Assembly: GCA_902168205.1 (NCBI GenBank) | Contig: CABHOK010000003.1 | Span: 2,206,193 to 2,270,192 of the forward strand | DNA from: an uncultured Chitinophaga sp. | GTDB lineage: Bacteria > Bacteroidota > Bacteroidia > Cytophagales > Cyclobacteriaceae | Direction: 5' to 3' | DNA: 64,000 nt | Shown here: one piece after another, positions 36,079 to 43,397 of the stretch | Layout of the letters: each line of letters opens with the position of its first letter | Position numbering within the stretch: position 1 is the first letter of the stretch | Translations under genes and position numbers: made by a program | The notes under the pieces: model-generated | Database searches by the model: none | Told to the model about the DNA's origin: nothing | The model's input: only the letters and a program-made list of their open reading frames with translations

Positions 36079-36554
36079 TAAAAGATGTCCTTTATATTAT
36101 AGTGTATGCTGTTAAAAGAGAAAGTGTCGCCTTTTACTTTGCCTTCCATCGTCTTATATATCGGGCTCTGTACGGATATACCTATATATACATGTCCGTC
36201 AACGATAAATTTTTCCAGGCTCGCTGAGATGAAGAAGGTGTGGTGGTTGGTTATGACGATCGCACCGAATGCTACCTGCTTCCGGTCAATATGCTCTGAG
36301 CGCTGAAGTGTTTCCAGTAATGCCAGTTCTTCATTGGCAAATGCGAGCTGCGTGGTAAGCGTCTCTAACTCTGTAACACTGGCTGCTACAGCAGCAATGT
36401 CTTTCTGATCATACGGTTCGTTGCTAACCGGAGTTTCTTTGAGCGTCAGGTCTTTGATTCTTTCTTTAAAATCATCGATCAGAAATTGTTGCTTGGCTAT
36501 ACAGGCCTGGATCATTTTGTGACGCAGTTGCTTCTTTTCTGTTGTTGTTATCAT
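36078..36554 (-). CDS. GreA/GreB-like C-terminal domain protein
   Basis: 158 residues. The N-terminal half is a long helical hairpin (KKQLRHKMIQACIAKQQFLI, VTELETLTTQLAFANEELAL), and the second half is a small beta domain (VAFGAIVITNHHTFFISASL, YIGISVQSPIYKTMEGKVKG, DTFSFNSIHYNI). This resembles the GreA-like proteins of Bacteroidota that lack the acidic tip motif of true Gre factors. It may contact RNA polymerase (inference). Its stop overlaps the start of the GH13 stub. Confidence 0.7.
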
Positions 36555-36740
36555 GAAACGAATTTGGATAGCGTATATTCAAAATATCATAACATGTGTC
36601 ATCGGCTTTCCTGACATTCATCACCGAGCAAGACAATAGTCTTGCCGGTATCTGCCGATAATGGATAACTATCCCTGCGGCCGATGATGTGCATCATGGT
36701 GCGCGGTAATGCGATACTATATTTTTAATAAAAAAACATT

Positions 36741-37625
36741 ATGAAAAAGGTATGTACTTTGAGCCTTCTGCTGGGGCTATTTCTGGCAGCCGGCAATGTA
36801 TTGCGTGCGCAAATTGTAATGCCTGACTTAAGTCCACATGCTACAGTCAGTCAAACGATCGGGTATAATGAAGTAATGGTAGAGTACTCGCGCCCCAGCG
36901 TGCGCGGACGTATAATTTTTGGCGAGCTTGTACCTTATGGCACAATATGGCGCGTAGGTGCAAACGCTTCTACCAAGTTCTTTGTACGCGAAACGATTAC
37001 GATTGAAGATAAACACAAGTTGCTGCCCGGTGTCTATGGTTTATATGCTATACCTGGTAAAGATGAGTGGACTATTGTATTTAGTCGCGATGCATGGTTG
37101 TGGGGATATATGGGCTACCTGCAGATAAACGATGCCTTACGCATACAAGTAAAACCTCAGCCGCTGAAGGAACAGGTAGAAACGTTTACCATTCAATTTG
37201 CCAATGTGTGTATGAGTTGTGCCGAGGTGCAATTGCTTTGGGATTTTACGCGCGTGTCGTTCCGCATTTCAACAGAGGTTGATACAAAGGTGATGAACGA
37301 GATCAAAACTTTTACGAACAATCCAGAAGCCAGACTTGCCGGTGAATATTACCTAGCTGCTAAATATTACCTGGATAGTGATCGCGACCTGAAACAAGCA
37401 TTGGAGTGGATCGATAAAGCGTTGAAGTATGCCCCCGGTGGTTACTGGATGTTGCACACCAAGGCTGAAATATATGCGCGGATGGGACAGTATAAGGAAG
37501 CCATTGAGACAGCAGAACTTTCTATCAAAGAGGCGCGCCTGAAAAATGACGAAGACTATGTTCGTATTAACGAACTTGAAATAGCCAAATGGAAACAGGT
37601 AAAGAAAGGTAAGGGGGGGACCTAG
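36741..37625 (+). CDS. DUF2911 domain protein with TPR-like C-terminus, second copy
   Basis: 294 residues with a signal peptide ending near VLRAQ. The core motifs match the gene at 18667-19518: TIGYNEVMVEYSRPSVRGR, VPYGTIWRVGANASTKFFV and EWTIVFSRDA. A helical C-terminal part follows (AAKYYLDSDRDLKQALEWIDKALKYAPGG). A Cys pair occurs in NVCMSCAEVQLL, absent from the other copy. The coding end runs through seven G's (37613-37619), prone to slippage. Function is unknown. Confidence 0.87.
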   Translation: MKKVCTLSLLLGLFLAAGNVLRAQIVMPDLSPHATVSQTIGYNEVMVEYSRPSVRGRIIFGELVPYGTIWRVGANASTKFFVRETITIEDKHKLLPGVYGLYAIPGKDEWTIVFSRDAWLWGYMGYLQINDALRIQVKPQPLKEQVETFTIQFANVCMSCAEVQLLWDFTRVSFRISTEVDTKVMNEIKTFTNNPEARLAGEYYLAAKYYLDSDRDLKQALEWIDKALKYAPGGYWMLHTKAEIYARMGQYKEAIETAELSIKEARLKNDEDYVRINELEIAKWKQVKKGKGGT

Positions 37626-37805
37626 TGCGACAAAGTATAGCGATAGAGTTGCATGTCAGACTTTAGTGAAAATGCAAGTATAGCAGGAAGGGTAAATGTA
37701 TGGTGAATGTTGTTGCCCGAACAAAACTCTTGCAGGATGATGACAACGCTCATCATATGAGTATACATGATGGTATAAATTAAACAGTTTATAACAATTA
37801 ATTAT

Positions 37806-38060
37806 ATGACAAACGGAAAGGCAATATTAGCCGTGCTTGCAGGGGTAGCAGCAGGCGCAGCATTGGGTGTTTTTTTTGCACCAGACAAAGGCGTTGATAT
37901 GCGTAAGAAAATATCACGGAAAGGCGAGGACCTGGCCGATGCTCTTAATGATAAGATCGATGAGAAGTTCGATGAGTTGCTGGCAGCTATTACAGGCAAG
38001 GTAAAAAAGCATATAGCCCCCAGCGATGCAGTTCTGAATAAAAAAGAGATGGCAGACTGA
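37806..38060 (+). CDS. YtxH-like small membrane-anchored stress protein
   Basis: 84 residues. A Gly/Ala-rich membrane helix (AILAVLAGVAAGAALGVFFAP) leads into DKGVDMRKKISRKGEDLADAL and an amphipathic, charged tail. This is the YtxH pattern, with a glycine-zipper helix and an AP.KG..MR.K.. motif. Such proteins are induced by general stress or phosphate limitation in other bacteria. Its own role is unproven. A strong terminator follows at 38132. Confidence 0.75.
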   Translation: MTNGKAILAVLAGVAAGAALGVFFAPDKGVDMRKKISRKGEDLADALNDKIDEKFDELLAAITGKVKKHIAPSDAVLNKKEMAD

Positions 38061-38131
38061 AGAAGTCTCACGCGCTGCGTTGTCTTTTTAACACGGAAGC
38101 ATAAGGTATGATAAGGCGTGGTTTTTAGTAT

Positions 38132-38162
38132 ATATAGGCGGTCGGTACCGCCTATATTTTTT
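38132..38162 (+). terminator. rho-independent terminator
   Basis: ATATAGGCGGT (38132-38142) pairs perfectly with ACCGCCTATAT (38147-38157), followed by six T's. The T-run overlaps the stop codon of the convergent baeRF-like gene. Confidence 0.85.
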
Positions 38163-39258
38163 AATAGCGAAGAACCAGTGCGAGATGATCAAAGTCTTTT
38201 AGCTGGTTATTCTCCGTGAAAACTATTTTGCCTTTTTTTGCACGCACAACTTCAATAAGATTCTCTACTGCATCGGGAATAACGGTGTAGGGCTTTCGGG
38301 GAGGCTGCAATAGTAATTTGTCCGCTTCCTGCTTTCGGTAAGCGCGATGATGCAAATCTTTTTCAACCATAAGCATCAGGCCTCTGCCTTCCATCGCTGC
38401 AGCCCAGGCCAGTTTTAATCCTTCGGCAACACGGCTGCTTTTACGCTCTTGGAGATTTTTAATTTGCTCTGTCAGTTTTTCTTTGCACATCTGTACGTAT
38501 ACATCCCAGGCACGTTGCGACAAACTGTTGAGGTTTGTATGGTTGTAACTGCCTGTAACTTTACCTGCTATATAGTTGTCCAGTGCGGTGCTGTTGCTGA
38601 AGAGACTGATCATCCGTTGCGTTCCGGCCAAGAGAAGCCGGCTGTCATGGGTCAGATATTTCTTCAAGTTTTCTTCTGCCGTCCGGAATATACCCTGAAG
38701 CCTCAGCTCTGAAATCTGGTTCTTTTCTTTTTCAAAACCTTTTAAACTGCTGTTGCCGCTGGCTTGTGCCGCGTGTTCGTATTCATACAGATCTTCATAC
38801 GGTATGGGGAAATGTTCGTCTTTAATCTCTTCGGGCTCATTCATTACGGCCTTGTATACATGCACACCTTTTTTTGTAAGATTCAATATCCAGTAAGGCG
38901 TTGTGTATTGTTTGAGGTAAAGCAAATCACGATGTTCAAATGTACTGCCAATGGCAATCGTAGATTTTACCTTAAACGGAAATGTAACGACAGTTGATTG
39001 TGCCGGAGATATAAATATACCCAGTCCTGGTGCATGATTCTCCGGAATTTGCGTGATGATCGTAGTCAGCCGGTTTGTTATTGTTTTCTTTATTGAACTA
39101 TCGACTGATTTGTTCTTGAGTAATGCTTTGGCTTTTTGAATAGATTTCTTTAGTGTCTCAGAGTTTTTCTTCCGGTTAACCGGATCTGTAGAAAATATAA
39201 TGGAGAGACACATCACTTCCGTGGTCTGTATCAGGGTATCAATTTCATTTGTTTTCAT
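38161..39258 (-). CDS. baeRF-family (bacterial eRF1-like) protein
   Basis: 365 residues. The layout fits the bacterial archaeo-eukaryotic release factor families. An N-terminal alpha/beta region contains GLGIFISPAQSTVVTFPF and FEHRDLLYLKQY. YWILNLTKKGVHVYKAVMNE is the usual 'vocal' strand of the family. A C-terminal eRF1 domain-3-like part has GRGLMLMVEKDLHHRAYR and AVENLIEVVRAKKGKIVFTE. A role in ribosome rescue or hibernation is proposed for the family, unproven. It sits 38 bases downstream of the DUF302 gene on the same strand. Confidence 0.72.
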   Translation of the reverse strand: MKTNEIDTLIQTTEVMCLSIIFSTDPVNRKKNSETLKKSIQKAKALLKNKSVDSSIKKTITNRLTTIITQIPENHAPGLGIFISPAQSTVVTFPFKVKSTIAIGSTFEHRDLLYLKQYTTPYWILNLTKKGVHVYKAVMNEPEEIKDEHFPIPYEDLYEYEHAAQASGNSSLKGFEKEKNQISELRLQGIFRTAEENLKKYLTHDSRLLLAGTQRMISLFSNSTALDNYIAGKVTGSYNHTNLNSLSQRAWDVYVQMCKEKLTEQIKNLQERKSSRVAEGLKLAWAAAMEGRGLMLMVEKDLHHRAYRKQEADKLLLQPPRKPYTVIPDAVENLIEVVRAKKGKIVFTENNQLKDFDHLALVLRY

Positions 39259-39296
39259 TTTCTTCCTGCGTTTAGATTTTTACTGGTGATATAGCT

Positions 39297-39770
39297 TTAT
39301 CCCTGTATAGGGGCGTTGTAGTTCGGTGCGGAGCCTTCGGCCGGTAACGCCTCGGTGTGCTGCGGCATCGGCTGATCGTGATGTAAATTGTCAATCGCGG
39401 TGCGAAGACGATTACTGACATCATTGGCAAGTTCTTTCAATTGATATGATGTAGCGCTTTCCTCGATCGTTGCCATTGGATTTATAGCAGAGATTTCAAC
39501 CTGGTTGTTTTCATGTTCCTGAATAACAATATTGCAGGGCAGCATAAGGCCCAGGTGGGAATCCTGGCTGACGGCCTTGTATGCGAATTGCGGATTGCAA
39601 GCGCCCAGAATTTTATACTTCCTGAAATCTATACCAAGTTTCTGACGTAGTGTTTCTTTCAGGTCGATCGTGGTAATTATACCAAAACCCTGTTTTTGCA
39701 GATTCAGCGTAATCTTCTGAACCACCTGATCAAAGGGTATCGTTAATGTGCGTGAATAATAGTAACTCAT
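39297..39770 (-). CDS. DUF302 domain protein
   Basis: 157 residues. YYYSRTLTIPFDQVVQKITL, LQKQGFGIITTIDLKETLRQ, LGIDFRKYKILGACNPQFAY and LGLMLPCNIVIQEH are the DUF302 hallmarks. The CNP and LPCN segments hold the conserved Cys residues. The C-terminal 30 residues are Pro/His-rich. Its function is unknown. Members often lie among stress or sulfur genes. It is probably co-transcribed with the baeRF-like gene. Confidence 0.88.
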   Translation of the reverse strand: MSYYYSRTLTIPFDQVVQKITLNLQKQGFGIITTIDLKETLRQKLGIDFRKYKILGACNPQFAYKAVSQDSHLGLMLPCNIVIQEHENNQVEISAINPMATIEESATSYQLKELANDVSNRLRTAIDNLHHDQPMPQHTEALPAEGSAPNYNAPIQG

Positions 39771-40146
39771 ATGCTTCTTGTTTTGTCGAAAGCATATTAG
39801 CTATATCCCGTGCGGATAGCGATGATGTAGATCTGTTGCATCCTGGATTTTCGTCACGACAGGATTTGAGACAAGTGGGTTTGAAGGTATAATACATATA
39901 GCCGTTACGTCTTCGTATGCAGGAGCCAATTCCGGTATAGGTAAGGTAGTGGCAAAATATTCAGCGCATTCTCAGTGATGTTAAGTTGTTGGATAAATCA
40001 CATGTATAAAGTGCTCGGCATTCTTTGTAGTGCCCTGATAAGTTCTTAAATGTGTATTGCCCTCATGATAAAGATGTCGCAGAGTCGTAATGCAGATCAT
40101 GGCGGAAAATGGGTGTGGTATGAATCTTTGCTGAAAAAAAGAGAAT
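39771..40146. other. divergent spacer, no gene seen
   Basis: It lies between the minus-strand DUF302 unit and a plus-strand gene series. A short frame from 40050 overlaps the next gene and looks like a shadow. No clear promoter was seen. Confidence 0.45.
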
Positions 40147-40665
40147 ATGTCAACCAACAAATCAAAACGAACAACTGCAAGCCGGCCTGCGCAAAAGATT
40201 ACAGCACGCGAGTCAGCCGGAATATCTATGCCATCTGCTGTCGATCAAGATGCTGAAAAAAGCACGTGGACCCAGATGTATAGTATAAGTGAGCGCTGGC
40301 GATTGGATATGGATTTTTTTTGTGATGAGCTGGTATTTTTTATAGGTCTCATTGATAAATATTTTATGGGCCTGCTTGCCGAAAAAGATCTTGAAGGCAC
40401 TCAGAAAACAGTAGCTGAACTTTCTGAACTTGACAGCCGGCAAATAGACTTTGTTCATAAACTGGTTCAACACCAACAGCGCCTTACAAATCTTATTCAG
40501 GATCCTTTTTCCCACGAAGTGCAGCTGTGCCAGCAAGGACATGTTGAATTGGAAAAGGAAATTTCTGAGTTTGTTAAGGACTTCCGTTTAGTAAAAAGAA
40601 AAGTATTTCAGTTAGCAGCGAATGCTATTGAGTCGCAAAAGGTGAAGCATTTATTGAAAGAGTAA
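40147..40665 (+). CDS. hypothetical helical protein
   Basis: 172 residues. The first 35 are basic and Ser/Thr-rich (probably disordered). The rest is helical with heptad-like spacing (FIGLIDKYFMGLLAEKDLEG, HVELEKEISEFVKDFRLVKR). There are no catalytic motifs, signal peptide or recognised family. It is the first gene of a plus-strand series with the P-loop kinase, APH-like and alcohol dehydrogenase genes. Confidence 0.6.
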   Translation: MSTNKSKRTTASRPAQKITARESAGISMPSAVDQDAEKSTWTQMYSISERWRLDMDFFCDELVFFIGLIDKYFMGLLAEKDLEGTQKTVAELSELDSRQIDFVHKLVQHQQRLTNLIQDPFSHEVQLCQQGHVELEKEISEFVKDFRLVKRKVFQLAANAIESQKVKHLLKE

Positions 40666-40719
40666 TTTAAGCGTATTAAATATAGGCTGTGTATTGTAAA
40701 CGTGTAAACCAGACAGACA

Positions 40720-41229
40720 ATGATTGTGATGGTTACCGGTTTGCCCGGATCCGGCAAAAGTTACTTCGCGGAACATCTGGCTGAAAAGCTTGATGCCACC
40801 TATATCAATAGTGATCGTGTACGTTTTGCGTTAGGGGCTTCCGATAAATATACTTATCAGGACAAGCTGAGGGTCTATAAAGAAATGCTCACAGAGGCAG
40901 CGCATATCCTTGAAGAAAATAAAGTTGTACTCGTGGATGCTACTTTTTATCATCACACCATGCGCGAAATGTTTGTCAGGCTTGCACAAGGATATCATGT
41001 GCCGATAAAGCTTATTGAAATCATCGCGGATGAAGATGTTATCCGGGAACGACTTAAAAAGCCAAGAAGATATAGTGAAGCTGATTACGTGGTATATGAA
41101 ACCGTGCGGAATGACTATGAAACGATCACCATGCCACATTTAATTCTGGAGTCGACCAACTACAATCTGGAGTCAATGCTTCAAACCGCTCTTAACTATA
41201 TAAAACATGGAGGAGAAGGATGTGCATGA
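40720..41229 (+). CDS. P-loop kinase (AAA_33 / adenylylsulfate-kinase-like)
   Basis: 169 residues. Walker A is GLPGSGKSYFAEHL near residues 6-19, then LDATYINSDRVRFALG, and VVLVDATFYHHTMREMFVRL gives the acidic strand. The RERLKKPRR segment resembles the lid of small-molecule kinases. It overlaps the following APH-like gene by 23 bases. In many Proteobacteria the two activities occur in one protein, APH part first. Here they are separate and in the opposite order. Substrate unknown. Confidence 0.82.
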   Translation: MIVMVTGLPGSGKSYFAEHLAEKLDATYINSDRVRFALGASDKYTYQDKLRVYKEMLTEAAHILEENKVVLVDATFYHHTMREMFVRLAQGYHVPIKLIEIIADEDVIRERLKKPRRYSEADYVVYETVRNDYETITMPHLILESTNYNLESMLQTALNYIKHGGEGCA

Positions 41230-42238
41230 TATTGCATGGCGCGGACTATACGCGAACGACTTTATTCACGGAAGTTTGGAAGAAACCCATATTTCATGGG
41301 TTATTCTAGCGAAGGGCTTTGCCTTCAAAATAAAGAAACCTGTTAGACTTTCTTTTCTCGACTTTTCGACACTTGCCTTACGTAAAAAACTGTGTGAAAA
41401 GGAGCTGATGCTGAATAGACGGTTCTCGAATATTTACCTGGATGTGCTACCGGTTAGAAAAGTTCAAGGGCAATGGATTATAGGCGGACCGAGTGACATG
41501 CATACGGTGGATTATTGTGTAGTAATGAAGCGTATGGCTACGGCAAAACGTCTCGATAAATTACTTCAAAAGAATGCTGTATCTGTGGTGTCATTAAAGA
41601 CATTGGCAGCCGACATTGCGTTGTTTCACAACAATGCGCAACAGACCTTCCGTTCATTTAGTATTGACACCGGCAGCAGTATATTTAACGATATTGAATC
41701 TGTTAGTGAATTTGCACGCGATGCCCTTGGTATTCGGTATCACGAAATCATCAGAGAATCCATTGAATGGAGCGATGCTTTTTTGACCCGACACCAGGGC
41801 CGATTACAACAACGAATTGATTCTGGAATGCAGCGCGATGTTCACGGTGATCTGCATAGCGGGAATATCTTCCTGTATACTAAACCTGTACTTTTTGATT
41901 GTATTGAGTTTAATGACGTGTATAGACAAATTGATGTTCTATATGAAGTGGCATTTTTGTGTATGGACCTGGAACGTTTTAACCAATGGCAGTTGGCAGA
42001 TGTCTTTTTAACGGAATATGTAAAACGGTTTAGTGCTTTTCAACAACCCGAAGACTATAGCTTATTTATATACTTTAAGTCACTTCGTGCTAACATCAGG
42101 GCCAAGGTGCATGCTGAGCAATGCAGGCAGACGCACGATACCCATGAACAGCAATACCACCGGGATGAGGCAGCAAAGTATCTAAAACTTATGGCTAAAT
42201 ATGTAGCCAGAAAGCTGGCTTATGCTCATCATGACTAA
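41207..42238 (+). CDS. aminoglycoside-phosphotransferase-like kinase
   Basis: 343 residues. The N-lobe has FAFKIKKPVRLSFLDFSTLA, with the ATP-binding Lys and the pattern typical of the 'APH plus AAA' family. The catalytic loop is DVHGDLHSGNIFLY (HGDxHxxN) near residue 208, and the metal Asp is in VLFDCIEFNDVYRQIDVLYE. The family is named for aminoglycoside kinases but this branch is not known to confer resistance. It overlaps the preceding P-loop gene and abuts the dehydrogenase gene, so all three are one operon. Confidence 0.82.
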   Translation: MEEKDVHDIAWRGLYANDFIHGSLEETHISWVILAKGFAFKIKKPVRLSFLDFSTLALRKKLCEKELMLNRRFSNIYLDVLPVRKVQGQWIIGGPSDMHTVDYCVVMKRMATAKRLDKLLQKNAVSVVSLKTLAADIALFHNNAQQTFRSFSIDTGSSIFNDIESVSEFARDALGIRYHEIIRESIEWSDAFLTRHQGRLQQRIDSGMQRDVHGDLHSGNIFLYTKPVLFDCIEFNDVYRQIDVLYEVAFLCMDLERFNQWQLADVFLTEYVKRFSAFQQPEDYSLFIYFKSLRANIRAKVHAEQCRQTHDTHEQQYHRDEAAKYLKLMAKYVARKLAYAHHD

Positions 42239-42240
42239 AT

Positions 42241-43338
42241 ATGTCCGGATCTATACCCTGTGAATATAAAATGGCAATCTACATGGAGCGACCACAATAC
42301 ATGAGAGCCTGGTTTTTAAATAAGATACATGATCTTTCTGCAGAAGCCATGCCGCTGCAATTGGAAAGCGTGGCTATACCGGAGCCTAGATCAAACCAGC
42401 TATTAATACAAGTGTTATGTTGTGGAGTATGCCACACAGAGCTTGACGAAATAGAGGGAAGGACACCACCATCGGTCTATCCGATAATTCCTGGACACCA
42501 GGTTGTAGGCAAAGTGACGGCCAAGAGTAACGATGTTACCCGTTTTTCCATTGGAGAGCGAGTAGGAGTGGCCTGGATCTTCCGAGCCTGTGGTGAATGT
42601 GAGTTTTGCCGTAAGGGACACGAAAACCTCTGCCCGCACTTTAGTGGTACAGGACGCGATGCGCATGGAGGCTATGCGGAGTATATGACGGTTGACGAAC
42701 GATTTGCCTACGCTATACCATCTTCATTTGCACACACGCAAGCTGCACCGCTCTTATGCGCAGGAGCGATAGGATACCGCTCTTTGATGCTGGCGAAAAT
42801 TACTGATGGTAATTCAATTGGGCTGTCAGGATTTGGCGCATCCGGCCATCTTGTATTAAAGACTGCGAAGTATTTGTATCCGCATTCCCATATATATGTA
42901 TGGTCAAGAAGTTATGACGAGCAGTGCTTTGCGCGTGAACTGGGATGCGATTGGGCGGGAGATTTTTCAATGATACCTCCATCACTCGTCAATGTAATGA
43001 TCGATACAACGCCTGCCTGGCAACCGGTGCTGACATCACTGCGCGCGTTGAAGCCGGGCGGCAGACTGATCATTAACGCGATCAGAAAGGAGTCGCATGA
43101 TCAATCAGTGCTTTCTTCCTTGATTTATCATGAGCACTTATGGATGGAGAAGGAGATTAAGTCAGTCGCTAACATTACCCGTAAAGACGTGGAACAATTT
43201 TTAAAGATAGCATCGGTGATCCCGATACGGCCCGAGATTGAAGTATACCCGTTTGAAGAGGCCAATGCAGCGCTGATGGACTTGAAACATAAACATGTTA
43301 AAGGTGCAAAGGTGCTGCTTGTTTGTAAAGATGATTGA
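42241..43338 (+). CDS. zinc-dependent alcohol dehydrogenase (AdhA-like)
   Basis: 365 residues from ATG 42241, which overlaps nothing but follows the APH stop by two bases; ATGs at 42271, 42283 and 42301 are alternatives. The family core begins at MRAWFLNKIHDL (42301). The catalytic zinc ligands are in CCGVCHTELDE and PGHQVVG. The structural zinc Cys residues are in CGECEFCRKGHENLC. The NAD fold is IGLSGFGASGHLVLK. It interconverts alcohols and aldehydes with NAD(P)H in the cytoplasm. A terminator follows. Confidence 0.9.
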   Translation: MSGSIPCEYKMAIYMERPQYMRAWFLNKIHDLSAEAMPLQLESVAIPEPRSNQLLIQVLCCGVCHTELDEIEGRTPPSVYPIIPGHQVVGKVTAKSNDVTRFSIGERVGVAWIFRACGECEFCRKGHENLCPHFSGTGRDAHGGYAEYMTVDERFAYAIPSSFAHTQAAPLLCAGAIGYRSLMLAKITDGNSIGLSGFGASGHLVLKTAKYLYPHSHIYVWSRSYDEQCFARELGCDWAGDFSMIPPSLVNVMIDTTPAWQPVLTSLRALKPGGRLIINAIRKESHDQSVLSSLIYHEHLWMEKEIKSVANITRKDVEQFLKIASVIPIRPEIEVYPFEEANAALMDLKHKHVKGAKVLLVCKDD

Positions 43339-43368
43339 TCCAAAGTGTCACCCACAGTAAAAGATTTA

Positions 43369-43397
43369 GGACCGTCTTTCAACGGCCCCATTTTTTT
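43369..43397 (+). terminator. rho-independent terminator after the alcohol dehydrogenase gene
   Basis: GGACCGT pairs with ACGGCCC (one mismatch) around CTTTCA, followed by seven T's that overlap the end of the convergent gene. Confidence 0.65.
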
